This document shows, piece by piece, positions 25,626 to 34,325 of a stretch of 64,000 nucleotides of DNA; position 1 is the stretch's first letter; every line of letters begins with the position of its first letter. Origin of the DNA: Desulfobacula sp. Lineage in GTDB: Bacteria; Desulfobacterota; Desulfobacteria; Desulfobacterales; Desulfobacteraceae. The stretch spans positions 310,001-374,000 of the forward strand of contig JAMPXP010000001.1 in assembly GCA_023701135.1 (NCBI GenBank), in the 5' to 3' direction. The notes beneath the pieces were generated by a model. It was not told the origin of the DNA. It made no database searches and worked only from the letters and a program-made list of their open reading frames with translations. Position numbers and translations under genes: made by a program.

Positions 25626-27371
25626 ATGAAAGAAAACAATGATATCCGATCGCAAGATCCAAAAAAAATAGAAAAAGAACTGGGCGAGTTCCTGAATAAG
25701 AAATTTGGCGGAACCGTAAAGATTATTACTCCTTCTGCCCTCGCGCAACAGGATCCAATGTCGGGAACCCCTGCTTTCAGAGGAAAGAAGGCCCTTCTCA
25801 ATTTTAACCTGAAACCCACGGAGCTGATTGCCTACCTGGATCAGTATGTGGTTCGTCAGGAGGCGGCCAAATCTGTTTTGGCGACCAAAATATGCACTCA
25901 TTTCAACCGGATAAGACATTCACAGGTTACCGGGGAAGGCGTATCTAAAATTACGGGTAATATCAAATCCAATATTTTGATGCTGGGACCCACAGGGATC
26001 GGGAAAACCTATCTGATTAAATTGATTGCTAAAAAAATAGGGGTTCCTTTTGTCAAAGCCGACGCAACCAAATTCTCTGAAACAGGTTATGTGGGCGGCG
26101 ATGTTGAGGATCTGGTCCGGGATCTGGTCAAAGAAGCCAATGATGATATTGAATTGGCCGAATGCGGAATCGTTTATATTGATGAAATTGATAAAATTGC
26201 CGCAAGCCCCAATGTCATCGGTGCCCAGGTATCCAGAACAGGAGTGCAGAGAGCCCTATTAAAACCCATGGAAGAAACCGATGTGGACCTGAAGGTTCCC
26301 CATGACCCGGTTTCCATGATGCAGGAACTGGAAGCCTATCAGAGGACCGGCAAAAGAAACCGGCGGAAGGTCAATACGGCAAATATTCTTTTTATTGTCA
26401 GCGGGGCCTTTTCGGGGCTTTCAGAAGTCATCCGGCGAAGGCTTTCCAAGCAGACCATCGGTTTTGGTTCCAATCTCATCAAATCCCAGAAGGATGAAGA
26501 CCTTCTCAGACAGACCAAGGCCGAAGATCTGGTAGAATTTGGATTTGAATCAGAATTTATCGGTCGGCTTCCTGTCCGCTGTGTTCTGGATCCCTTGAGC
26601 GAAGAAGACCTCTATGCGATTCTGAAAATGCCCAACAACCCGGTTATTTTGAGTAAGCGACTTGATTTCAGCGCCTATGGCATTAAAATCGTGTTCAGTG
26701 ACGAAGCCTTGCGGATATTTGCCCACAAGGCCTACAAAGAAAACACGGGGGCCCGTGGACTTGTCAGTGTTGTTGAAGAAGCCTTGTTGAGTTTTGAAGA
26801 AAAGCTTCCTTCCCGGGACATTACACAGTTTGCCGTTACAGGAGAGCTGTTGACGAACCCGAAAAAAAATGTCCTGGATCTGTTGTCAAAAAAGAATGAA
26901 ACCCATTGGAATTTGGAATATGAACGGGTGTTTCTGTATCATCAGAGCTATATCCTGTCTTATCTGGCAGACCACTGGAAAACCTTTTCCATCAAACACG
27001 GGCTGACGCTTTCGGAGATCCGGTGTCATATGGCGGCCCGGTATTTTTGCAACAATGTTATGGAGATTGAGGATGCCGTTAAAAAAATCAAAGGATTCCA
27101 TGACTCGGTCAAGGAAATCGAACTGGAGGTGGCCAAAAGCTATAATCTGAATATTGTTTTTGAAGAAGATGCCATTGATTTTCTCATTGAACAATTCATC
27201 AACCACAATGCCACCAGCGAAGAAATATTATCAAATATTTATGCAACCTATTATGACGGATTCAATCTTATCCGGGAAAAAACAGGAAAAAACAGATTTT
27301 TTCTGTCAAAAAACGCCTTAACAGATCATGAGACCTATCTCAACGATCTAATCCGAAAAGAGATAAAATGA
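25626..27371 (+). CDS. divergent ClpX-like AAA+ unfoldase
   Basis: 581 residues, much longer than ClpX (about 420). Walker A GPTGIGKT (121-128), pore loop GYVG (154-157), Walker B GIVYIDEID (181-189), an IGFG loop (278-281) at the place of the ClpP-docking IGF loop, FIGRLPV and sensor-2 GARG (375-378) all align with ClpX. It lacks the N-terminal zinc-binding domain; residues 1-60 are unlike ClpX. The RKH pore loop region is replaced by a longer insert (about 222-248). A C-terminal extension of about 160 residues (420-581), mostly helical, is not one I recognise. It overlaps ahbC by four bases, so it is coupled to haem synthesis. An unfoldase or protease partner role is likely; the substrate is unknown. 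Confidence 0.8.
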   Translation: MKENNDIRSQDPKKIEKELGEFLNKKFGGTVKIITPSALAQQDPMSGTPAFRGKKALLNFNLKPTELIAYLDQYVVRQEAAKSVLATKICTHFNRIRHSQVTGEGVSKITGNIKSNILMLGPTGIGKTYLIKLIAKKIGVPFVKADATKFSETGYVGGDVEDLVRDLVKEANDDIELAECGIVYIDEIDKIAASPNVIGAQVSRTGVQRALLKPMEETDVDLKVPHDPVSMMQELEAYQRTGKRNRRKVNTANILFIVSGAFSGLSEVIRRRLSKQTIGFGSNLIKSQKDEDLLRQTKAEDLVEFGFESEFIGRLPVRCVLDPLSEEDLYAILKMPNNPVILSKRLDFSAYGIKIVFSDEALRIFAHKAYKENTGARGLVSVVEEALLSFEEKLPSRDITQFAVTGELLTNPKKNVLDLLSKKNETHWNLEYERVFLYHQSYILSYLADHWKTFSIKHGLTLSEIRCHMAARYFCNNVMEIEDAVKKIKGFHDSVKEIELEVAKSYNLNIVFEEDAIDFLIEQFINHNATSEEILSNIYATYYDGFNLIREKTGKNRFFLSKNALTDHETYLNDLIRKEIK

Positions 27372-28558
27372 TTGGAATTTCAAAACTTTATTGCGCCACC
27401 GTAGAACCCTCTGATGCATTACGATACTCAAGGGATTCAGGGCAACTGCCCTCTCACCTCCTGCAATTTTCAAAGGACAAAAAACCGGTTGTGGTCTGGA
27501 ATATGACCCAACGCTGCAATCTCAAATGCGTCCACTGTTATGCCAGATCAGAAGATCTTTCCTATGATAACGAACTCACCCACGAGCAAAGCATTGCCAT
27601 GATCGATGATCTTGCCCGGTTCGGAGTCCCGGTGCTTCTGTTTTCCGGAGGAGAGCCCCTGACGCATCCGAGGCTTGTGGAATATGCGCAATATGCCGTT
27701 AAAAAAGGAATGAGGGCCGTGATTTCCACCAACGGAACCCTGATTACCAAAGAAAAAGCAAAAATATTGAAAGAAATCGGTTTGTCCTATGTCGGCATCA
27801 GCCTTGACGGCCTTGAAGAAACCCATGATCTGTTCAGAGGAGTCCGGGGCTCTTTTAAAAAGGCCATGGCCGCCATTGAAAACTGTAAGGAAGCCGGTAT
27901 TAAAGTAGGGCTCAGATTCACCATCAACAAAAGAAATGTAAAAGACATCCCCGGCATTTTCGACCTTCTTGAGGAAAAAAATATCCCCAGGGCCTGTTTT
28001 TATCATCTGGTCTACTCCGGCCGGGGCTCAGAAATCGCCAAGGAAGACCTTTCCCATGAGGAGACCAGAAAAGCGCTGGATTTGATCATGGACCGGACCC
28101 GGGATCTCCATGACCGGCTCCTGCCCAAAGAAATCCTGACGGTGGACAATCATGCCGACGGGCCCTATGTCTACCAGCGGCTTTTGAATGAAGACCCTGA
28201 ACGGGCGGCGGAAGTCCTGGAACTCCTGGAAATGAATGAGGGCAATAATTCAGGCCGGGGGATCGGTTGCATCTCCTGGGACGGGGAAGTCCACCCCGAT
28301 CAGTTCTGGAGGGAAAAAAGCCTTGGCAATATCAAGGATAAGCCCTTTTCCGAAATCTGGACAAATGCGGACAATGAATTTCTGATGAAGCTGAAGGATA
28401 AAAAGAAATATGTGAAAGGCCGGTGTGCCGGTTGCCGGTGGCTTGATATCTGCGCCGGAAATTTCAGGGCCAGGGCCGAGTCTGTGGCCAATGACCCCTG
28501 GGATAGCGACCCTGCCTGTTATCTAACCGATGAAGAAATCAAAAAGGAGGAATCCTGA
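27368..28558 (+). CDS. ahbC: 12,18-didecarboxysiroheme deacetylase (radical SAM)
   Basis: 396 residues. The radical SAM cluster motif is RCNLKCVHC; the SAM-binding FSGGEPL follows, and a C-terminal cysteine set (GRCAGCRWLDICAGNFRA and DPACYL) can hold an auxiliary Fe-S cluster. The N-terminus (MIGISKLYCATVEPSDALRY) is typical of AhbC. It removes acetate side chains to form Fe-coproporphyrin III in the siroheme-dependent haem pathway of sulfate reducers and archaea. It overlaps the ClpX-like gene by four bases and hemB by one. Choice of AhbC over AhbD rests on the N-terminus and order. Confidence 0.88.
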   Translation: MIGISKLYCATVEPSDALRYSRDSGQLPSHLLQFSKDKKPVVVWNMTQRCNLKCVHCYARSEDLSYDNELTHEQSIAMIDDLARFGVPVLLFSGGEPLTHPRLVEYAQYAVKKGMRAVISTNGTLITKEKAKILKEIGLSYVGISLDGLEETHDLFRGVRGSFKKAMAAIENCKEAGIKVGLRFTINKRNVKDIPGIFDLLEEKNIPRACFYHLVYSGRGSEIAKEDLSHEETRKALDLIMDRTRDLHDRLLPKEILTVDNHADGPYVYQRLLNEDPERAAEVLELLEMNEGNNSGRGIGCISWDGEVHPDQFWREKSLGNIKDKPFSEIWTNADNEFLMKLKDKKKYVKGRCAGCRWLDICAGNFRARAESVANDPWDSDPACYLTDEEIKKEES

Positions 28559-29532
28559 TGCTTTTCCCAGATTACCGAGGACGCCGGTTAAGGGCTAATC
28601 ATAATTTTAGAAGGATGATCCGGGAAACAAAACTTTCCCGGGATGACCTGATTCTTCCTTTGTTCGCCATCGAAGGAAAATCCGTTAAAAAACCAATTGA
28701 GTCCATGCCCGGACATTTCCAGCTTTCCTGCGACCATATTGTCAGCCTGGCAAAAGATGCCTGTGATGCCGGAATACCGGCCATTATCCTGTTTGGAATT
28801 CCGGATAAAAAAAATCCCCTGGCCACCCGGGCCTATGCTTCCGACGCCATTGTCCAGAAAGCGGTTCAGGAAGTTAAGGCAAAGGTTCCTGAGATTTCCG
28901 TCATCACGGATGTATGCCTCTGCGCATATACAGATCACGGTCATTGCGGATTCGTAGAAAACGGCATCATTGACAATGATGCCTCCCTTGATTTGCTTGC
29001 CAAAACAGCGCTCTCCCATGTAAAGGCCGGTGCAGACATGGTTGCCCCTTCGGATATGATGGACGGGAGAGTGGCCGAAATCCGGCAGACCCTGGATGAG
29101 GAAGGATTCTCCCATATCCCCATCATGTCCTATGCTGTCAAATACAGTTCCGCCTTTTACGGGCCCTTCCGGCAGGCGGCGGAATCCGCACCCCAATTCG
29201 GGGACAGGAGAACCTACCAGATGGACCCGGCTAATTCCAATGAGGCCATCCGGGAGGCCACCATGGACATCGAAGAAGGAGCGGACATTATCATGGTCAA
29301 ACCGGCCCTGTCCTATCTGGATATTATTTACCGGTTGAAAACGGAAATTGATCTTCCCATTGCCGCCTATAATGTGAGCGGAGAATATTCCATCATGAAA
29401 GCCGGGGAAATCATGGGCTGGGTCAATGCCAAAGATTTGATCATGGAAACCCTTTTGTCCATTAAAAGAGCCGGGGCCGATTTGATTCTGACCTATTCCG
29501 CCCTTGATGTGGCCCGGGAGTTGAAAGACTGA
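28558..29532 (+). CDS. hemB: delta-aminolevulinic acid dehydratase (porphobilinogen synthase)
   Basis: 324 residues. The DVCLCAYTDHGHCG segment supplies the three zinc cysteines, so this is a zinc-type enzyme. Active-site lysines sit in VKYSSAFYGPFR and MVKPALSYLD. It joins two aminolevulinate molecules into porphobilinogen at the start of tetrapyrrole synthesis. TGATG overlaps tie it to ahbC before and ahbD after, so the three are translated together. Confidence 0.97.
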   Translation: MLFPDYRGRRLRANHNFRRMIRETKLSRDDLILPLFAIEGKSVKKPIESMPGHFQLSCDHIVSLAKDACDAGIPAIILFGIPDKKNPLATRAYASDAIVQKAVQEVKAKVPEISVITDVCLCAYTDHGHCGFVENGIIDNDASLDLLAKTALSHVKAGADMVAPSDMMDGRVAEIRQTLDEEGFSHIPIMSYAVKYSSAFYGPFRQAAESAPQFGDRRTYQMDPANSNEAIREATMDIEEGADIIMVKPALSYLDIIYRLKTEIDLPIAAYNVSGEYSIMKAGEIMGWVNAKDLIMETLLSIKRAGADLILTYSALDVARELKD

Positions 29533-30632
29533 TGAATCATCCCCATGGACAGACGGCTCCTTCACAATCCGCCAATATCCTTCGCCTGGTGGCCTGGGAA
29601 ACCACAAGGCGGTGCAATCTTGCCTGCAAACACTGCCGGGCCTTGGCCGAAGACCATCCCTATGACAATGAACTGGACACACAGGCTTCTTTTCAATTGC
29701 TCCAACAGATCCGGGAGGTCGGAGAACCCATCATCATTCTCACCGGCGGAGAACCGCTGCTGCGCCATGATATTTTCGACATCGCCGCCTTTGGGACAAA
29801 GCTGGGTCTGCGCATGGTCATGGCGCCCAACGGCACCCTGATTACAAAAGAGAGCGCGGGAAAGATGAAAGATTCCGGCATAAAAAGAATCAGCATCAGC
29901 CTGGACGGGTCAACCCCAAAAACCCATGACGCCTTTCGGGGGATTCCCCATGCCTTTGAACGAGCCCTCCAGGGCATCCAATGGGCCAAGGAGGCGGGCC
30001 TTGAATTTCAGATCAACACCACCATTACCAAAACCAATCTCAGCGAGATCCCGAAAATCCTGAACCTGGCTGAATCTTTAGGCGCTGCAGCCCACCATAT
30101 TTTTCTGCTGGTCCCGACGGGACGGGGAAAATACATCCTGGACGGCGAGATCAATGCTGTTGAATACGAAGAAACTCTGAACTGGTTTTATGACCAGAGA
30201 GAGAAAGTCAAGCTTCAGCTAAAGGCCACCTGTGCCCCCCACTATTACCGGATTCTGCGGCAGAGATCCCGGCAGGAGGGTAAAAAAGTGACATTTGAAA
30301 CCCATGGGCTGGATGCCGTCACAAGGGGTTGCCTGGCCGGAACCGGGTTTTGTTTTATTTCCCATGTGGGCCGGGTCCAGACCTGCGGATTTCTGGATGT
30401 AGAATGCGGCAATATTAAGACTCAAAGTTTTAAGGATGTCTGGGAAAACTCCCCCGTCTTCAATCGGCTCAGGAATTTTGATCATTTAGAAGGTAAATGC
30501 GGTATCTGCGAATACAAAAGGGTCTGCGGCGGTTGCCGGGCAAGGGCCTATGAGGCCACCGGGGACTACCTTGCCGAAGAGCCCTTGTGTTCATACCAGC
30601 CTGAAAAAAATAAATCCGGGAAACAGGGATAA
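29532..30632 (+). CDS. ahbD: haem b synthase AhbD (radical SAM)
   Basis: 366 residues. RLVAWETTRRCNLACKHCRA carries the CxxxCxxC cluster site; LTGGEPLLR binds SAM. A cysteine-rich C-terminus (GCLAGTGFCF, TCGFL, CGICEYKRVCGGCRA, LCSY) supports one or more auxiliary [4Fe-4S] clusters as in SPASM proteins. AhbD oxidatively decarboxylates two propionates of Fe-coproporphyrin III to vinyl groups, completing haem b. It overlaps hemB by one base. About 115 bases with no gene separate it from the next unit. Confidence 0.88.
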   Translation: MNHPHGQTAPSQSANILRLVAWETTRRCNLACKHCRALAEDHPYDNELDTQASFQLLQQIREVGEPIIILTGGEPLLRHDIFDIAAFGTKLGLRMVMAPNGTLITKESAGKMKDSGIKRISISLDGSTPKTHDAFRGIPHAFERALQGIQWAKEAGLEFQINTTITKTNLSEIPKILNLAESLGAAAHHIFLLVPTGRGKYILDGEINAVEYEETLNWFYDQREKVKLQLKATCAPHYYRILRQRSRQEGKKVTFETHGLDAVTRGCLAGTGFCFISHVGRVQTCGFLDVECGNIKTQSFKDVWENSPVFNRLRNFDHLEGKCGICEYKRVCGGCRARAYEATGDYLAEEPLCSYQPEKNKSGKQG

Positions 30633-30672
30633 AAAAGCTTCTTTTTCCATAAAAAGGCAGAAAAAAGCCGTG

Positions 30673-30701
30673 TTGACTATTTTTTTAAGGTTTGCTACTT
30701 T
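30673..30701 (+). promoter_or_regulatory. probable sigma-70 promoter of the Slam-FecR-CHASE2 unit
   Basis: TTGACT (30673-30678) and TACTTT (30696-30701) are separated by 17 bases and lie 47 bases before the first start codon of the three-gene unit. The -35 is good, the -10 moderate. Confidence 0.5.
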
Positions 30702-30747
30702 CCGCTAAACAGTTTCAACTTTAAAAATTATAGACATCTGCTAGATA

Positions 30748-32082
30748 ATGAAAAGAAGAATGCCCTTTCTTAAAGTCATTTTTATTCTCATCTTTATTGG
30801 TTTTGGATCAGGCAGTGTCTCGTCCTTTGCCGGCGAAAATTTATTTTCAGACGGGGTAGCGTTATTTAATGCCGGAGACTTTCAAGCATCCTATGATCAC
30901 CTGTTAAAAGCATTTGAGCATGAACCGGAAAATCTCGACCTCAATTTTTATCTTGGCAGGGCCGCCTTTGAGACCGGACAATATGAAATGGCCATTATGG
31001 CCTTTGAAAGAATCCTGATTTCCTCACCCCGTGAAAACCGTGTAAAGCTTGAAATGGCAAGAGCTTTTCAAAAGCTCGGGGCCAATAACACTGCCATCCA
31101 ATACTGCCTTGAAGTACTCGCATCCAACCCTCCTGAGGCTGTAAAGAATAATATCCAGTCTTTTTTAGCCCATATCAAAAAGACAGAGCAAACACATTTT
31201 TTGAATGGACAGCTATCCGCCGGTATTGACTGGAACAACAATATCTGGGCTTCCCCCTCCGTCGGCACCATCAATACCATTATCGGTAATGTCGATTTAA
31301 CAGGCGCTTCCTCAATAAAAACCAGGGACTGGATTTATAATTCAACTCTTGGAATTCAGCATGCCTACCGCTTCCCTTTGTCTGACCATTTCTGGAAAAC
31401 AGAGGCGACCCTTTATAATGGCGTCTATGATAAAACAAATGCCCTTGATATCCAATACATTGGGGGTAATACAGGCCCGGAATTGGTTTCCGGCAAAAAC
31501 CGATGGGGGGTCAGATTCCTGTTCAACCATATCGACCTTGGCGATACGGAATATCAAAACAGCCTCGGGTTCAAACTCTTGTTGGACCATAGTTTCAATC
31601 CGTATTTTCAGGGCCGTACCGCCCTGAAAATCGAAGAAAAGGATTTCCCCAATAACCCTGGAAAAGATGCAAAAAGCATATCCTTAAGTCATGATATAAA
31701 CTTTTTGTTTAAACATAACTGGGTCAGTCTGGGATTCAAAGCAGAACGGGAAAATGCCGATGACGATGAAAACAGCTATAAACGATATGGTTCCAACGTA
31801 TCCATTTCCCGGGAATTGCCATTCGATATGACCGGCTCTGCCGGGTATGCATACCAGTTTTCCACCTATTCAGAGCCGGGGTCCCTTTTCAATAAAAGCC
31901 GTGAAGATCACCAGCATTCAGCCGGTGCCGGTCTTAAAAAAATATTGTGGCAGTCTTCGGACAATTCGGGCCGGACTGCTTCATTAAATTTAAACTACCA
32001 GCATATCTGGGCATTTTCCAATATTGAACTCTATGAATATGAACAGGATCTTGTCCAATTATTTCTCCTGTATGCTTTTTAA
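30748..32082 (+). CDS. Slam-like outer membrane protein (TPR plus DUF560 barrel)
   Basis: 444 residues. A signal peptide (cleavage near SSFAGEN, about residue 28) is followed by TPR repeats (about 30-140). The linker VLASNPPEAVKNNIQSFLAHIKK and GIDWNNNIWASPS is characteristic of surface lipoprotein assembly modifiers (Slam, type XI secretion). The remainder shows alternating beta-strands ending in VQLFLLYAF, a proper outer membrane C-terminal signal. Slam proteins move specific barrel-containing cargo to the cell surface. The next gene, 2 bases downstream, encodes a protein with a TbpB-like C-terminal barrel, the expected cargo type. Family call is good; transport of that partner is inference. 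Confidence 0.8.
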   Translation: MKRRMPFLKVIFILIFIGFGSGSVSSFAGENLFSDGVALFNAGDFQASYDHLLKAFEHEPENLDLNFYLGRAAFETGQYEMAIMAFERILISSPRENRVKLEMARAFQKLGANNTAIQYCLEVLASNPPEAVKNNIQSFLAHIKKTEQTHFLNGQLSAGIDWNNNIWASPSVGTINTIIGNVDLTGASSIKTRDWIYNSTLGIQHAYRFPLSDHFWKTEATLYNGVYDKTNALDIQYIGGNTGPELVSGKNRWGVRFLFNHIDLGDTEYQNSLGFKLLLDHSFNPYFQGRTALKIEEKDFPNNPGKDAKSISLSHDINFLFKHNWVSLGFKAERENADDDENSYKRYGSNVSISRELPFDMTGSAGYAYQFSTYSEPGSLFNKSREDHQHSAGAGLKKILWQSSDNSGRTASLNLNYQHIWAFSNIELYEYEQDLVQLFLLYAF

Positions 32083-32084
32083 GG

Positions 32085-34298
32085 ATGGCAACCGTGAGGC
32101 GTGATAAAATCAGTATCAAACAATTTACCATTATGGTTATTTTTCTTTTTACAGTTTCAACCGCTCTTGCCGATCAGAATATGCCCATCGGGAAAGTGGT
32201 GGCCCTCAGGGGAGAAATTGTTGCTGAAAACACGGATTCGATCCAAAGGGTACTGTCTATCAATGCGCCCGTCTTTCTAAACGACACCATCAAAACACGG
32301 CAGGGCCGGATCCAACTCATATTCAACGACAACACATTGATGACACTGGGCAGCAGTACTGAAATAAAGCTGACAAAATACTCATGGAAAACCGAAGACA
32401 AAAATTCTGCCATGGAAACCCGGATCGAGGAAGGCAGCTTCAGAATTATGGGGGGTGCCATCACCCGCATTGCGCCTGATAATTTTAAAACCCATACCCC
32501 CTCAGGCACCATCGGCATCCGAGGCTCCATGTATGCAGGCGTGGTAAAAGGAACAAGCCTTTCTGTTGTTTTCCAGGGGGGCCGGGGTATTTATATCAAA
32601 AATGATATGGGTTTTGTTAGCATCAGTGCGCCGGGATTCGGGACCCAGGTGAAAAGTCCGGACCAGGCGCCTGAGCCGCCGCGAAAAATGACCCAGGAGG
32701 AACTGCGTGTATTTGAAACCGTACTGGCGGCAAATCCGGAAAATACCCCTTCTGATCCGGCATCGGACACAACGGCATCAGGGACTCCGGAATCGTCATC
32801 CGAATCTTCCGGGACTCAACCAGCCGATGGCCCTGCCGAAACCGTTGGGTTATTATCAGAGCCTGCACCCGATAGTGCCCCTCTCGGTTTGTTTTCAACA
32901 AATGAAATATCTGATATAACTGAAACAACTCTGGCCTCCGCCCAGGCAACCCTTAATACAACCTTGGCTCCCACCGGAGTGGAGCAAGAAATCTTGTCCA
33001 TATTGCTTGATCTTGGATATACCGGTTCCTTAACCCAATCTTCTTTCGTCCCCTCAACCGGAATTTGGGTTTATTCCGGTAAAATGAAAAATTTGATCAC
33101 CAGCGAGCCCCTTCAAAATATGAAATTCATTGTAAACTGGGATAATGGACGGATCATCGGACTTGAAGAAATTAGCGCAGGAATGGGAAAGATCGATACC
33201 GGATTCGGCTTTGGAACTATTTCCGCCTCAGGAACGATTTCAGGACTTCGGATTTTAGGCTCTGATGGGGCCGACGGATCCGGAATCATCAGGGCCATGA
33301 CCGGAAACGAAACCTTTGGTCATTTTTACGGTTTGGATCAGTCAGGCCTGGGCCTTGCCATGGAAGGGTATGATATCAATCTTCAGAATCAAGCGGATCA
33401 ACTCTTCTGGAAAGACCTTTCAGCAGCCATCGTCAGCAGTAAAACCGCCAATACGAATTCCGGAACGGAATCCTGGAAAGGATTTTTTACCGGTGTTGCC
33501 GAAGACATGGCGTCACCCAATACGAACCGGCGAATCTTCACCAACAACAGTTCCGGTGATTTTGCTTTAACCATCAATAAAGACGCCGGCACATTGACCG
33601 GGTCTTTGTCCGGAGAGGATTTTTTAAATGCTGCGAATCAGATTACAGGATTAACCATCGGCGGAGGCGGCAGTGATTCGGTCTATATCACCGATAAGAT
33701 CATGGGTGCTTCCCTCAGCGGCACCTCTGTCATTGATATCAACGGCAATACAGGAAACCTTAAATCCCATGGCAATTTCATGATCGCATCCGATACCCCT
33801 CCCCTTTCCACCTATACCACCTGGGGTTACTGGGAAGCGGCCTATTCAGAGCCGGTGACCGGAAAAAATTATCATATCCATGTACCGGGCTCCTTATGGA
33901 TCGCAGGCAATCCCACCCCTTCAACCACCATCACCAGCCTGATAGGGACTTCCTTTACCGGCACCTATACCGGAAAAGCAGAAGGGGTCATGTTTGATAA
34001 TACAAGCCAGATGACACGAATGACCAATGGAACCACCAACCTGGCCATTGATTTTTCTTCTACCGCCCCCACTCCGGTTTCAGGGAGTATTTCATTTACC
34101 GAGGTCAATCTGCCCGTCACCAGTTCGAGCCCGGCCTATGTAGGCACCTCCGGTTTTTCCGCCACCATACCCAGCGCCGTCTCAAGTGCTGTAAACGGGA
34201 CCTTTTACGGCCCCGGCGCCGAAGCTGCCGCAGGCAATTTTTCCGCCACCATGGCCGACGGCAAACAATATCACGGCATTTTCGCAGGCAACCGTTAA
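32085..34298 (+). CDS. FecR-domain protein with TbpB-like C-terminal barrel
   Basis: 737 residues. A type I signal peptide ends at about residue 30 (ALADQ; no lipobox Cys). The FecR domain (about 35-190) includes LSINAPVFLNDTIKTRQGRIQLIFNDNTLMTLG and THTPSGTIGIRGSMY. A Pro/Ser/Thr/Glu linker (about 200-290) follows, then a long beta-rich part. The last 35 residues, with VNGTFYGPGAEAAAGNFSA and a terminal YHGIFAGNR, match the C-lobe barrel ending of transferrin-binding protein B and other Slam cargo. FecR usually senses iron uptake, but in deltaproteobacteria FecR proteins are often paired with CHASE2 sensors, as here. It lies 2 bases after the Slam-like gene and about 27 bases before the cyclase gene. 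Confidence 0.8.
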   Translation: MATVRRDKISIKQFTIMVIFLFTVSTALADQNMPIGKVVALRGEIVAENTDSIQRVLSINAPVFLNDTIKTRQGRIQLIFNDNTLMTLGSSTEIKLTKYSWKTEDKNSAMETRIEEGSFRIMGGAITRIAPDNFKTHTPSGTIGIRGSMYAGVVKGTSLSVVFQGGRGIYIKNDMGFVSISAPGFGTQVKSPDQAPEPPRKMTQEELRVFETVLAANPENTPSDPASDTTASGTPESSSESSGTQPADGPAETVGLLSEPAPDSAPLGLFSTNEISDITETTLASAQATLNTTLAPTGVEQEILSILLDLGYTGSLTQSSFVPSTGIWVYSGKMKNLITSEPLQNMKFIVNWDNGRIIGLEEISAGMGKIDTGFGFGTISASGTISGLRILGSDGADGSGIIRAMTGNETFGHFYGLDQSGLGLAMEGYDINLQNQADQLFWKDLSAAIVSSKTANTNSGTESWKGFFTGVAEDMASPNTNRRIFTNNSSGDFALTINKDAGTLTGSLSGEDFLNAANQITGLTIGGGGSDSVYITDKIMGASLSGTSVIDINGNTGNLKSHGNFMIASDTPPLSTYTTWGYWEAAYSEPVTGKNYHIHVPGSLWIAGNPTPSTTITSLIGTSFTGTYTGKAEGVMFDNTSQMTRMTNGTTNLAIDFSSTAPTPVSGSISFTEVNLPVTSSSPAYVGTSGFSATIPSAVSSAVNGTFYGPGAEAAAGNFSATMADGKQYHGIFAGNR

Positions 34299-34325
34299 CC
34301 ATGGGCATATGGGGTGATACTGCAT

